Shown in pieces: positions 12,474 through 22,561 of a stretch of 64,000 bases of DNA (the stretch's first letter is position 1; the number at the start of each line of letters is the position of its first letter). The stretch is taken from NCBI GenBank assembly GCA_019915135.1, contig JAHLMK010000002.1, positions 496,001 to 560,000 of the forward strand, written 5' to 3'. Position numbers and translations under genes: made by a program. The notes beneath the pieces are model-generated. The model worked only from the letters and a program-made list of their open reading frames with translations. It did no database searches and was not told the DNA's origin. This stretch comes from Strobilurus pachycystidiatus (taxonomy: Eukaryota > Basidiomycota > Agaricomycetes > Agaricales > Physalacriaceae).

Positions 12474-13860
12474 TGATCTCCATTCCTTTGCGTGTTGTCA
12501 TTTATCTGTCTATATATTTTACAGTCCTTCGTATTTGCTTTCCTGCTCGCCTCTTGGATCCTGCTCTATCATACACTCACTCGTCTATTTCAACCTCTCT
12601 GGTTATCTTTTTCGGTTTCCTTCATTCTCTTTTGGTCACGACTCGGGGCGCATATACTTTAAAACTCTTCTTTGTAGTTGTAATCTCTGTATGGGGATCA
12701 TGGACCTTAACTCATTGTCACCACTATTCCAGCTCTCGTCGCTCCTTAAACGTACTTAGTATACATATATCCCCAGATAACACACCACGTACCAACCATA
12801 CCATACTACAGTCCATAGTTAATCTGTTTGCTCTAGCAATCAAAATGTCATCCTCTGTACCACTTACCATCCGAAGTCGCGCCACGACATCGGAGCTATC
12901 GCGTACACTACCTATCACTCCGTGTGTTTGGTGGCCCACACATTAGGCACGGGTTGAATGGAGTTGGGATACTACTTGGACCTGAGAAGAGCGAAAGTCG
13001 GTCTCATTCGCAGTCATTGCGCTTGCCGACCTGATGACTGTATCACTAATGCAACCTCTTGCTCTTGATGTCCAGGTTCATCGGAACTAAGTCGTACCTG
13101 ACAGGACCAACACCGGTCCATCCGCAAACAAAATGCCCGGAATGCTGCTAGTACGCGCTCGCGGTAGCTGTCAAAAAGAAGGCAGTTCACGCTAACCTGA
13201 CATCCTCGACTCTGGTCCCCCCTTTGGCATGACTGTGACTTTGGATTTCTCCGTATTTTGATTGCCGTCGGCTGACAGCTGGTTAGTGAAGTTTTGAAGT
13301 TGAAACAGCGCTCACACTTGCAAGGGCAAGGCGATCAGCAGGCGATACGCGGATGAAGAGGTCCGGTCACTGCAAAGATTCGCGATATGTTGTCTTCCTA
13401 TGACGCGTACACGCGTTCCTTTTGAACGAAGAGTCCACGCAAACATCACGGCAAATAGCTATCACCACAGTCGGAAGATATCATCGACAGTTGGGATGAG
13501 GCGTGTCGCAGGATTCGCATTCTGCATAAGGTGACTGAGGAGATTGAATATTTCTTTAGACTTACTCAAGAAGGGTGGGCGGCCCCTTCATCAGACTCGT
13601 ATGGGATCTGTAATTGCGCCGTACGCCAACGACTTACTTGAGAGAACAACAACGTCAGCATGTCCCGCAGGACCCCATCTTCCTCGCCTTTATTGGCCTC
13701 CCGAAGTATGTCAACATCGACATCTAGTTGGTGATTCACGGACCGCTTCAGCCCATGAATGTAGAACAGGTCTGTCACCGCTCGGGTGTGCGTGAATTGA
13801 TCTATTCGACAGTTGTGGGTCTAGTGTACTAACATGTACGGTTGGATAGCTTGGGTAGTG
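12474..13860. other. Gene-poor stretch with a possible gene fragment
   Basis: 3' UTR of the homeobox gene to about 12800, then 1 kb with no supported gene. On the minus strand at 13566-13778 a 70-codon ORF contains RDMLTLLFSQVSRWRTAQLQ, which recalls the middle of basidiomycete F-box/LRR proteins; it could be an eroded F-box gene. Nothing else is recognisable. Confidence 0.35.
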
Positions 13861-16050
13861 TTACAACGAATGCTTGACCTGTAATAGCTCGGAAAGCTGG
13901 CACGCCTCTGGCGCATGTCTACAAAGGCGAGATGAGAGACGTGATGGACCCCGTCAGAGGAGCACTTACAGCGCCTTGATGTGTTGTGTGAGGGCAGTAG
14001 GTGTGAGAAACTTGATTTCGCGCCACGAGCAGAAAGGGCACAGGTACCTCCCTTCCCCATTGTCCAGAAGCCTCTTGGTGATAGAGATGTCATGGCATGT
14101 GTAGCCTTTGTGACTGGTGTTCGTGACAATGAGCTCGTCAACATCAAGTAATAAGAGGACCGATGATAATGCCTATAAGAGGTCAGAATGGAAATGCGGA
14201 CAAATTTCTGACTTTTGGACCCAAATGTTGGCCCAGAATGCGGACAAATGGGACCCCAAGATCCCAAGGTCAGCCCAAAATGCGGACAACACTCAGGGTG
14301 AGTCAGGGATGAGTATCAATGAGTGAGGCTGCAGCATACCATTTCGGGGGAACAATGGGCGGGAGCACGTGGTCACGCCCCAGGCGGGCAAAAAATTGTC
14401 CTAATCGGGATATTTTGCGCCTGACAGGGTCATGTCAGCCCAGAATGCGGACAGATCTGGCGGCATAGCCGCCGAGAAAAATGCGGACAAATTCTGCAGA
14501 AAGGCAAACATTTGATTCTAACCTCTTATAGGTATTATCATCGGTCCTGTAATAAGATGGCTCCTTACCGGGTCCGGACGTGATCTGCCAACGCAATGGG
14601 CGACTTTAGGGCTTTCTTGTGACATCCCTGTATCCAACATCGTGTCGGAAATGAGATAGGTGTGAGGCTCAAGAGATGCGCCATGGCATCATCGATGCGC
14701 GCGGCAAGAGCTTCCGTTGCCTTCCGCTCCGCGTCAACTTCCTGTAAAACAATTGTCTCCAAACTGTGGAGCACTGGAGACCGTTAAGCGGACAAACAAG
14801 AAAAACGACCAGCCTACCTGATACAGGTATGAGCTAGAGGTCCCTTGAGAATGCATTGAGCGTGCGACGGACTATCAGGCACTTCTCCGCCATGTTGATT
14901 GTCATGGACTTCGACGAGGTGCAAAACGTAAACAGTCTAGCTATATTCGCGGTCAGTTTCGAGAACTCTTGTACTGGCAATCAAATGAATCAGACCGGTC
15001 GGCGTTTTTCCCTATATACACATCTTTCAATTCAACATACTGGGACATGGCCAGCTCGACGTCTTTGGCCTTAGTAAAAAGGTCAGAAATGGGACGATCC
15101 GCAGGAGAATGCGGTGTGCCTACCATCTTACTTAGGATATCCGCCGCGTCGAGTAACTGGTCCTGTAACTCCTGCAAGGTATTCGTATCGCGCTGCAAAT
15201 AGTGAACAGTCACTTGTGCACGTACTGGAGAGCCGCTCACGATTTCGGCAGTTTCGATATCCGACCTTCGATAGCTCCAGGGAGTCAGAGTGTCCCGGAA
15301 CGAGGGCAGAAACCCAATACTGCGTTGCATGCTTCGTGGCCGCGTGGTGATGCTAGGACTGTCGAAGGGGACCAAGATTTTAGACCTACAGTGCCAAATT
15401 AACAACTGCTGGGAGATGGAAATGACAGCCCGGGCATACATTTTCAATGGATTGGAGTGACATTGCTTTGGAAACATGAGCGGTCAGTACAAACGTGGGC
15501 GAGCAAGCTGACCTCGCAAGCATTGATGCGCAGAGCGAATGAGTACATGATGGTATCGCGCTCCTTCTTGCAGACCTATCACGTCTACACTTAGGATGTT
15601 TTAAATCAACTATAGAGAGCAACGCACGCTGCACGGCTTCTTCTCGAACAAAAATCGGGCATAGTCGCTCTCTGTCCAGATAGGATGTTGGAGACAAAGG
15701 CGGTCGTCTCGTAGACCACGAAGTAAGAAGCCATCTGGAAGAAGATGAGGCAGGGGTAGAGAAGAGAACGCGATCTTCCATATGCCGGGTGACGCGTCGA
15801 GCAACACGGAAAAGGCGGTCAGAGCTTCTCCAAGGATCGCCAAATCCATTGGGGAACACAGCGAGAAAATCTGACCAAGGCGATGGTCAGAGAATGCCGA
15901 TGAGAGCCGCAGAGACGATGAGCGCACCATTGCGATGCATTCCCGATAGAGAAGGATCCGGTGGGCGCGCAAAGGTAGTAGGGTAGTCGACGCTGTACTA
16001 GACGCAGAAGTCGATGGTAGTTGGGAATGAACTTTAGCTTCAATAGCCAT
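13861..16050 (-). CDS. C2H2 zinc-finger protein, uncharacterised, with in-frame TAG
   Basis: Eight exons give a frame of 482 residues. Minus-strand exons: 16050-15628, 15575-15513, 15465-15440, 15385-14975, 14936-14818, 14773-14569, 14113-13970, 13918-13861. The C-terminus has two C2H2-like fingers: RCWIQGCHKKALK...ADHVRTRH (C-x4-C, H-x4-H) and YLCPFCSW...LTQHIKALH (C-x2-C, H-x4-H). The N-terminal 300 residues match nothing I know. Intron 14114-14568 contains a 393-bp MITE. In exon 14818-14936 the frame is interrupted by TAG (plus-strand 14834-14836); a 39-nt GT-AG intron ending in that TAG would remove it in frame. So this is either a gene with a very short intron or a recently disabled one. 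The short 38-nt intron 14937-14974 is the other weak point of the model. Confidence 0.55.
14156..14548. mobile_element. hAT-type MITE (393 bp) inside an intron
   Basis: The ends are inverted repeats: AGGACCGATGATAATG at the left (28 bp to 14183) and its reverse complement at 14521-14548, with one mismatch over 28 bp and weaker similarity for about 12 bp more. It is flanked by an exact 8-bp direct repeat GTAATAAG at 14148-14155 and 14549-14556. An 8-bp target duplication with short inverted ends is the hAT signature. There is no transposase ORF, so it is non-autonomous. It lies within a 455-nt intron of the C2H2 gene; without the element and one duplication copy the intron would be 54 nt, the local norm. 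Confidence 0.85.
14194..14489 (+). repeat. Five copies of ATGCGGACA inside the MITE
   Basis: ATGCGGACA occurs at 14194, 14238, 14280, 14445 and 14481, all in the same orientation and mostly within AATGCGGACAAAT. hAT transposases commonly bind repeated subterminal motifs, so these may be transposase-binding sites. Confidence 0.7.
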
Positions 16051-16452
16051 AGTGACAGTATTGAAGCAAAGGTGGGAGGCTGAGAGAACGCCTATTGAGC
16101 AGAATAGTCACGAGACACATGTTTGTGTGGCGGCATACACAATGTCGTCTCAGACTGAGACACCTGCGATCGATGCGATGGTGGATATCGAAACTTTGCG
16201 ACAGACAACGAGCTTTTGGATCCCAGTTCACATAAGGCTCAGAATGTCCGAATGGGAGCGTTCATCTGCATGGTCGTGGTGGAAGAGGGTGGAAGGCAAA
16301 GGCATGCTAAAGATGACCCTGCATCTTAGATCAAATTGGTTCAAGAGCGGCTTTTAGCGCCAAGCCTCACATTTTTTTTTGCAGTGCCACGGTGGAAAGG
16401 CTCAGGAAAATGCTGCAGACAAGAGATGACGGTAGGTACTTTTTGTATACAA
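16051..16452. other. Upstream of C2H2 gene
   Basis: Promoter region of the C2H2 gene up to the Tc1-like element. No gene seen. Confidence 0.4.
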
Positions 16453-16454
16453 TA

Positions 16455-16521
16455 CAGTCGTTCCGGAAATCTTTGCCGTTGTTCCAAATGCGGCCGATCA
16501 ATTCAAAGAATTCAGAAAATT
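16455..16521 (+). repeat. Left terminal inverted repeat
   Basis: 67-bp arm, 66/67 identical to the reverse complement of 17435-17501. It includes CCAAATGCGGCCGATCAATT. Confidence 0.85.
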
Positions 16522-17434
16522 GTCGTAAATGAGAAATAATGTCTTCCTCCGCTTGTCAGGCCTCCTAGAGCACCCATGTGTCGTCGTAAACAAGTCATGA
16601 GTAGAGCATTTAACAGTGTACCGCTGCGCGGAGCAGAAGAAGCAATCATACCCGTATCTGGAACCCGACAGTCTTACCCACCTCGGACTACGATCAAGGC
16701 TGCTTTGCAGCTGCTTCTGTCTCTTCCACGACCTCAGCGAGCACCCCTGGAGACTGGGATTCATCATTTCAAACAAGATTGCATTCTGGATTGGGCACAG
16801 ACCTTCCCGGTAGCGACCGAGTGCCGAGGATTGGCCTGCACGAATATCGACGTGGCTAAATCCAATAACTCGTGAACGGAAGAGCATTGGATCTATCAGG
16901 TATGTTCAGGCGACACATCCAACCGTTTCCTTGACTGATACGTGCCTCTCAGAGTACCAAAGCACACACATGAGAGGACGGCCTTGGGTTGCGCCACAGC
17001 ACTAATGCCGAACACCATTGAACTCATCCAGCATTGAAGGACACTCGAAATCACGCAAAAAAAGCCATAAACACTCTTCAAGCTGCGCCCGTCTGTTTCT
17101 GGACTGTATCACGTTGGCTGGAGTCAAAGCAAAAACTGAACATGATGACCCACCCCTTTACGTTGCACAGAAGAGTCCCCAAGACACAGTTTGTGCCCTA
17201 TCCTCATGTCCGTGTCATTCTCGTGTTTTCAATCTGCTCCAATCCTCAACGACGCCCGCTGCACGTGCACACTGAGGATGAACACGTCTCCGTCTGTTTG
17301 ACCTCGTTTCACTGTAAACAGCCGGTGCGTTTCAATGTCAAATACTAGATACACCTTGAATACATGTTTTCAATACTATTTCTCAGTCTTTTCGGTTCGG
17401 AATGCAAGGTCTTGACATTTTTTGAGTTTTAGTT

Positions 17435-17501
17435 AATTTTCTGAATTCTCTGAATTGATCGGCCGCATTTGGAACAACGGCAAAGATTTCCGGAACGACT
17501 G
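17435..17501 (-). repeat. Right terminal inverted repeat
   Basis: Partner of 16455-16521; the single mismatch lies near the inner end. Confidence 0.85.
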
Positions 17502-17503
17502 TA

Positions 17504-18704
17504 AGTAGGGGACAGAGATGCTATGACTCAGAGCAAATTTTAACAGCCACCCCAGGCTCGTCAATTGACGAGCCAAGATAGTAGAACTGCAAAAGGCGGG
17601 AAGAAACTCCCTATACGAGAACCGAGGTCGACTAGCCCACGTTGCCATCGCTGCGGGATCCCTGTCCTAGCCAAGATGGGATCCATACCGTGGACATAAC
17701 GGTGCAGTTAGTTGATTAGCAGAACCATAGGTCCAACGGCAGTTAGGTTCGTTCGGGCCATAAAGGCAGGTCTCGTGGGTGGATGTTGAAAAAAAAAAAG
17801 AGGGGAGTGAGGAGAAGAAAGGAGCTACAACATATCCTGGGTACTGCACCTCCGCGACGACGACATTGAAAGCCGTCGTCGTCTGACCAGGTCAGAACGG
17901 GGGGTGTGTCCGACTGATCCCGCCGCGTGCAGTGCCCGTCTTCGTGCATAAGGCCGTCGAGAACGAGGAAAGGGGTCATCAAAGTGGGTGGTGGGAAACA
18001 AAGGGAAGATATGTAAGACCACCTTGTGGTGAAAGGAGAGATTATATACTTCAAGCAAGTGTTTGTATATGTTGAGAGTGTCTCAGGTAGATCGTATAGG
18101 CGGCTCAGTCAGGCCGACCGAAAGCCATTGGCGGCGCAGTGAAGAGACGGTAGTCGTGGATGGCCATGCGCCGTAGATATCATCAGCATCGGAGTTGCGT
18201 CGAGTGTGGTGTCCGGATCGCAGACCAGGAACGATAGGATAGCCAGTCAACGAAAGGAAGCTCTATCTCGTCGAAAACATGGCACAAAGAGCAGCGCTGC
18301 GGTCATTGAAGACGAAGACACATTATGACATCAAAGTTGGAAGTCAAACAGGATGCACTTACCCAAGTCCTTACCTCGTCGTCTATCACTGACACGACGA
18401 TGCAAATGATCTACGCTCAAGGGCCCCAAGGGCCGAGCAATGGATTTTGAGGGGCACGTACAAGGAGGAGACTCCAGTTGTACCAATGACAGAGAGACAT
18501 CCTGGTGGATCGAGGGGAACCACAATCGACTCTACCAGTGTTTCGGATTCTAGTAGATAGATTCGCGAAATCTCACCACACTGGCAAGTGTACTTTATTC
18601 TGCCTAGTAAACCCAGCGACGTCGGACAACACAACGCGCGCCACAAAGTTCCTATGATGTTTGATCGGCAAGTAGTTACGAGGTGTTCGCACACGACACA
18701 TCAG
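17504..18704. other. Gene-poor stretch
   Basis: No supported gene in 1.2 kb. It contains a perfect 20-bp palindrome (17555-17574), a poly-A/purine run near 17787, and a minus-strand ORF at 18386-18694 (102 codons, includes ESETLVESIVVPLDPPGCL) with some coding look but no known domain and no partner exons I can join. It also serves as the 3' flank of the TPR gene. Confidence 0.4.
17555..17574. repeat. Perfect 20-bp palindrome
   Basis: GGCTCGTCAATTGACGAGCC reads the same on both strands. It lies 53 bp outside the right end of the Tc1-like element. It could form a hairpin or be a dimeric protein-binding site; function unknown. Confidence 0.8.
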
Positions 18705-21446
18705 CTACTCTTCTTTTTTCAACTCCTCCTGGAGATCGATAAGCCTCGACCACTCCGGTTCGTCTTCAAAGTCTTTCGTACGCCCGACAAACGTCCGGAC
18801 AATACTCTTGGCTTGCAACTTCCACTTGAAGCCCTCTACGCGCGGACCAAAATTCCGTAAAACGTCAACGATATCCTCCACCTCAGTGACAGCCTCACGC
18901 CACTTATCGACATCAGTTTCACCCTTCTCTATTGTCCCGGCCGTACCAGATCGATAGCCGTCGAGATGGGCCTTCAGAGCATCCTCCCATCGACCTTGCC
19001 ATGTCAAGAGTTTAGCGTAGGCCCGGAATATACGGGATGACGAGACGCGCGGTAGGATAGTGCGCTCGAAGAGGTTCGACACCGTCCGTAGCAGTCCGTG
19101 TCCCTCGTTCGGGTTCATGACAGCATTCTGTGTATCTCCACCTTCGACCGCGTCCTTGAGATTGGAAGGTGCGCGCGTAACTCCTTCAACGAGACGTTCT
19201 AGAACCTGCTCGTCCACAGCTTTGGCTCCGGCTTTGTCAACTGTTTCGTCCACGACACGTCCAAGCGCCCGGCATGCCTCGGCCAACTGTCCTACATCCA
19301 TCGCCACAATCATGAAATTGGACCACATCCGCCAGTTCTCGTAACTGTGCTTCAATCCGCGCTGCAGGGCTCGGAATGCCAACATCTTGTTTTCGTAAGG
19401 GATAGATTTGGCGGAGGCAGAACTATACGTGAAAGATGGGTCGTCTTCAACCTGTGAGGTCTTAGCAAATACGTTTCCGTGAATACATACAGAACTCACC
19501 TCGTCGCCATCTCCATCTGATTTGGGCGTCGTCGATGACCCGATACGAAGATACATACTCGCCAGATTGTTCCAACTCTCCGCATCCTCCTCGTCAATGG
19601 AGACACATCGGCTGAACGCGTTCTTTGCGCCTTCCCAGTCTTCTATGCGCATACATGAACACCCAAGGATAAACCATGATCGACTGAGAAGAGGGTTGAT
19701 AGCGACGGCCTTTCGCAGGCATTCGATAGCCTTAGCATACTCCGTGCGCGCGAAATAGTATCCGCCCAAAGAGCGCATCGCGCGCCCGGAAGAGTGCTTT
19801 GAGACCTCCCATGCACGCTCGTAGTGCTCCACGGCCTTGGGAGGTTCGAGGTCGCCCAAGAGGCATAGCAGCTTCGCTTCCCTGTTGATGTCTAGCACCT
19901 TCCTCCTGTCCCCAGACGAGGCTTTGCCTCTCTTGGTCACCGCTTCAGACTCGAGCTTGTTCCCCTCCAAGAGATCCACGACAATGCGCAACCCCTTCTC
20001 TGGCTGCTCCATGGCCACCCAACACTTGACTACCTCCTCCCACATCTCCAGGCGCTCGAAGATCTCGAGCGACGACTTGACGACGCCCAGACTGATGTAG
20101 CGCTCGGCAAGCTCTTTCTCCATTTCCCATTTGCTGGGGAGGAGTATTTCGTGGAAGTAGCGCAGCCGCTCTGAGACGCTGGAGTCCGCCGTAGGCATCT
20201 GGTCGACTAGGGCTTGGAGCTGGAGCGTAGCGCGTTCAACGGTACGCGTACGGGAAGACTCCAATCGCGAGCGAAGTAAAAGGGCCATTGTGTGAACGGT
20301 CCAATTGCGGGGGTGGGTGATAACACGAGAGACATACGGAAGCATCTGCTCGGAGGTCAAACCGTGCAAAGGGGAGGTATTCCTGATGTCAAGGCAAAGA
20401 CCTAGCAGGATGGATTGATCTAGAGGATGCAGAGCAGGTTGGGAAGAGGGATCTAGATGTGCCAGGGTAGACTTGTTCGATGGATCGGGATTGGATGAGG
20501 TGAACTGCGTCTGCTCGAGTAGCGTGTCATCGTTCAAGGCGAGGGTCTCTGGGACGCTTTTTTCCTGTGATTCTGTCACAGCCGGTGTTGCAACAGAGTC
20601 ATCCATGGTCAGACGGCTCTCTGCCAACACAACCAATTGGCTGAGATCCGTCTGCTGGAATTTTGTTCGCTTACCAAGAGCTCCAGAAAGCTCGTACCGG
20701 AGACCGGTTGCTCGCGCCGCCCGGACAAAAGACTCGACAGCCTTGTCCTGCGTAAACAAGTGCTGGAGAATTCCCTGCTCCAATAAAAGCCTTCCCAAAA
20801 GTTCTGGATCAGATGAATATGATGCTTCCAGTGCATCGAAGGATCCCAGGTCATCGTCTGGGGTGTATACCGGCTCATCGAGCGCCTGCTGATGAACTAT
20901 CTGAGCACGTAGCTTCCACCACTGGGAGGTAGGGACATGAATGAATGGCTCTGCGAGAAGGAGTTGGGACATGCGAAGGAATGCTGGGTATTTGGCGAGA
21001 TGGTAAGCAGGCTCTCCGCCGTGTGCCAGCTCAGTGATAGCCTGGTGGTCGAGGTGATCATCGGACAGAGCCAAACGAGGTTCGGATGAATGCGCGGTGA
21101 AAATCTTGGCGGGGGTGATGGATAGATCAGGACCTGTCCAGTTGGCCTGCACGAACGCATGAAGACACGAGACGGCGATGGTTAGACGCAGTATTTCGGA
21201 CTCCGCGTCGTCGGAGGAAAGGGATGCTCGCTGATCAAAGAGTTCTTTGATTGTAGTAGAATCGGTGGTAATGCCAGAGGACAGTTGGAATAGCTTTTGA
21301 GCCGGTTCGGAGGTCAGAACCAATTCCAGCTCCCCATCCACCACATGTTTGGCTATTCCCAGCGTAGAGTCGTGGGGCGCGTCCTGCGGGATTGTCCATT
21401 CTCCAGTCAGCAGAGATTTCTCAACGGAGGGGATGTCCAGACTCAT
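18705..21446 (-). CDS. EMW1: TTC27/Emw1-type TPR protein
   Basis: About 897 aa after removing a 48-nt intron (19452-19499, GTGAGT...CACAG), which is a multiple of three without a stop and so could be mistaken for coding. Seen: N-terminal helical region with QANWTGPDLS and FLRMSQLLLAEPF, then TPR repeats around residues 500-640, the best being AIECLRKAVAINPLLSRSWF and AKNAFSRCVSIDEEDAESWN followed by NLASMYLRIG. This is the architecture of yeast Emw1 and animal TTC27, essential cytosolic TPR proteins linked to cell-wall maintenance and to chaperone clients. It diverges from the Rrn9-like gene with 100 bp between start codons, suggesting a shared promoter. Confidence 0.85.
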   Translation of the reverse strand: MSLDIPSVEKSLLTGEWTIPQDAPHDSTLGIAKHVVDGELELVLTSEPAQKLFQLSSGITTDSTTIKELFDQRASLSSDDAESEILRLTIAVSCLHAFVQANWTGPDLSITPAKIFTAHSSEPRLALSDDHLDHQAITELAHGGEPAYHLAKYPAFLRMSQLLLAEPFIHVPTSQWWKLRAQIVHQQALDEPVYTPDDDLGSFDALEASYSSDPELLGRLLLEQGILQHLFTQDKAVESFVRAARATGLRYELSGALGKRTKFQQTDLSQLVVLAESRLTMDDSVATPAVTESQEKSVPETLALNDDTLLEQTQFTSSNPDPSNKSTLAHLDPSSQPALHPLDQSILLGLCLDIRNTSPLHGLTSEQMLPYVSRVITHPRNWTVHTMALLLRSRLESSRTRTVERATLQLQALVDQMPTADSSVSERLRYFHEILLPSKWEMEKELAERYISLGVVKSSLEIFERLEMWEEVVKCWVAMEQPEKGLRIVVDLLEGNKLESEAVTKRGKASSGDRRKVLDINREAKLLCLLGDLEPPKAVEHYERAWEVSKHSSGRAMRSLGGYYFARTEYAKAIECLRKAVAINPLLSRSWFILGCSCMRIEDWEGAKNAFSRCVSIDEEDAESWNNLASMYLRIGSSTTPKSDGDGDEVSSVCIHGNVFAKTSQVEDDPSFTYSSASAKSIPYENKMLAFRALQRGLKHSYENWRMWSNFMIVAMDVGQLAEACRALGRVVDETVDKAGAKAVDEQVLERLVEGVTRAPSNLKDAVEGGDTQNAVMNPNEGHGLLRTVSNLFERTILPRVSSSRIFRAYAKLLTWQGRWEDALKAHLDGYRSGTAGTIEKGETDVDKWREAVTEVEDIVDVLRNFGPRVEGFKWKLQAKSIVRTFVGRTKDFEDEPEWSRLIDLQEELKKEE

Positions 21447-21546
21447 CGCTATAGCTGATTAACGAGCGCAAAATTTGTGATCAAGATCATCGAAAGATGG
21501 CACGTGGAAATGACCGAAGCGGACATGGCGGATATAAGAGCTTTCC

Positions 21547-22553
21547 ATGCCTCCTCGTCGACAAACAACCGTCTTCGATGTCTCCAGTCTCCGCCTTCAC
21601 CCTGATGGCACTCGGGTAGACCAAGTTGATGAAACAAATCTACGACAAAAAAACCACCGAGGCGCTATACGCGATGCGCATGGAAACTGGGTGGCACGGG
21701 ATGCTGGAGGTGCTGCTAAAGTCAAGCGACGGGTCAGAGTGCGGGAGGCATCCGAAGAGGACGAGGGCGAAGAGGCGGGAGGAAGCCAAGAAAAACAACC
21801 AACCAAACGCGCTGTCAAACGGCAAAAGTTCAATCACGATTACTCGTTCCTCGACGCCCTTGAACTCTTGAATGTTTCTCAAACTGGCTTGGACTTGGAG
21901 CCAGGCTCGCTCCCGCCCCCTTCTTCTGTATGGCATTTCTTTCTCAACTGAATATGGTCACTTACAGCGCTTATAGGATCTGCTCAAATGCATACACTAC
22001 ATTGCTAGCTCATACTACTCGGAACGTGGTCTCCTCTTAAACGCTGCCAAAAAATACCGCGCTGCAAGGCGGCAACGACGTCTAGAGCGAAAAGCTCGAG
22101 GGCATCACGATGAGGAACCCTCCGGTACTTCGTCCGACGAACAGACTGACAAGGATGATGATGAGGGCAGCTCCTCTGAGTCAGGCGAAGAGGAAGAAGA
22201 ACACGGTGAAGAAGTACCCATAAGGAGGAAGCACAGACGCGTCTATGCGCCAGGCGAGCGAAAACCCGAAACCAAAGACATGTATCGCATAATGGATGGG
22301 AGCGCGTTGATGGCTATGGGTGAGTCCAACCATGTCCCAATCAACCACAGTTCACTTATTCGTTCCAGGAATCTTGGTGCAGGAATACGTCGCGCACTTA
22401 CTCACCCCGAGAATACCAGACGGATGGCAGGAAGACGATGCAGAGGCAGACGATGCAGCGGACGACGTGCCGGAGGAACAGGAAGGCGCGGAAGAAGAGC
22501 CGGCAGCGAGCAATGACCAAGGGGAAGAGGACGATGTTCAGCAAGATATATAA
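21547..22553 (+). CDS. Rrn9-domain protein, probable RNA polymerase I initiation factor subunit
   Basis: 302 aa, introns 21928-21976 and 22320-22368. Seen: basic and acidic N-terminus, then DLLKCIHYIASSYYSERGLL, an Arg/Lys-rich helix, a long acidic tract, and MYRIMDGSALMAMGILVQEY near residue 235. The pairing of a DLL-IH-YAS-Y helix with an acidic spacer and a D-SAL-A-GILLEE helix is what I know as the Rrn9 domain of the upstream activating factor at rDNA promoters. It ends in an acidic tail. The match is by motif only. Its stop lies 8 bp from the stop of the convergent mitochondrial ribosomal protein gene. Confidence 0.6.
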
Positions 22554-22561
22554 AGTAGAAA

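Larger units (their letters stand above)
16455..17501. mobile_element. Tc1/mariner-like non-autonomous element (1047 bp)
   Basis: Terminal inverted repeats of 67 bp (16455-16521 and 17435-17501) match at 66 of 67 positions. Both ends start CAGTCGTTCCGGAAATCTTT reading inward. TA flanks both ends (16453-16454 and 17502-17503), the target duplication of Tc1/mariner elements, whose termini typically begin CAGT. The 913-bp interior has no ORF longer than about 130 codons and no recognisable DDE transposase, so it is a deletion derivative or a MITE. The near-identity of the arms suggests recent activity, or recent gene conversion. Confidence 0.75.

Noticed and set aside
16498..16887. Minus-strand ORF of 129 codons inside the Tc1-like element as a transposase
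   Set aside because: It begins within the terminal repeat, is far too short, and shows no DDE or helix-turn-helix pattern.
17700..17775. Possible tRNA gene near a GGTTCG-like motif
   Set aside because: No acceptor-stem pairing and no consistent A box, so it does not fold as a tRNA.
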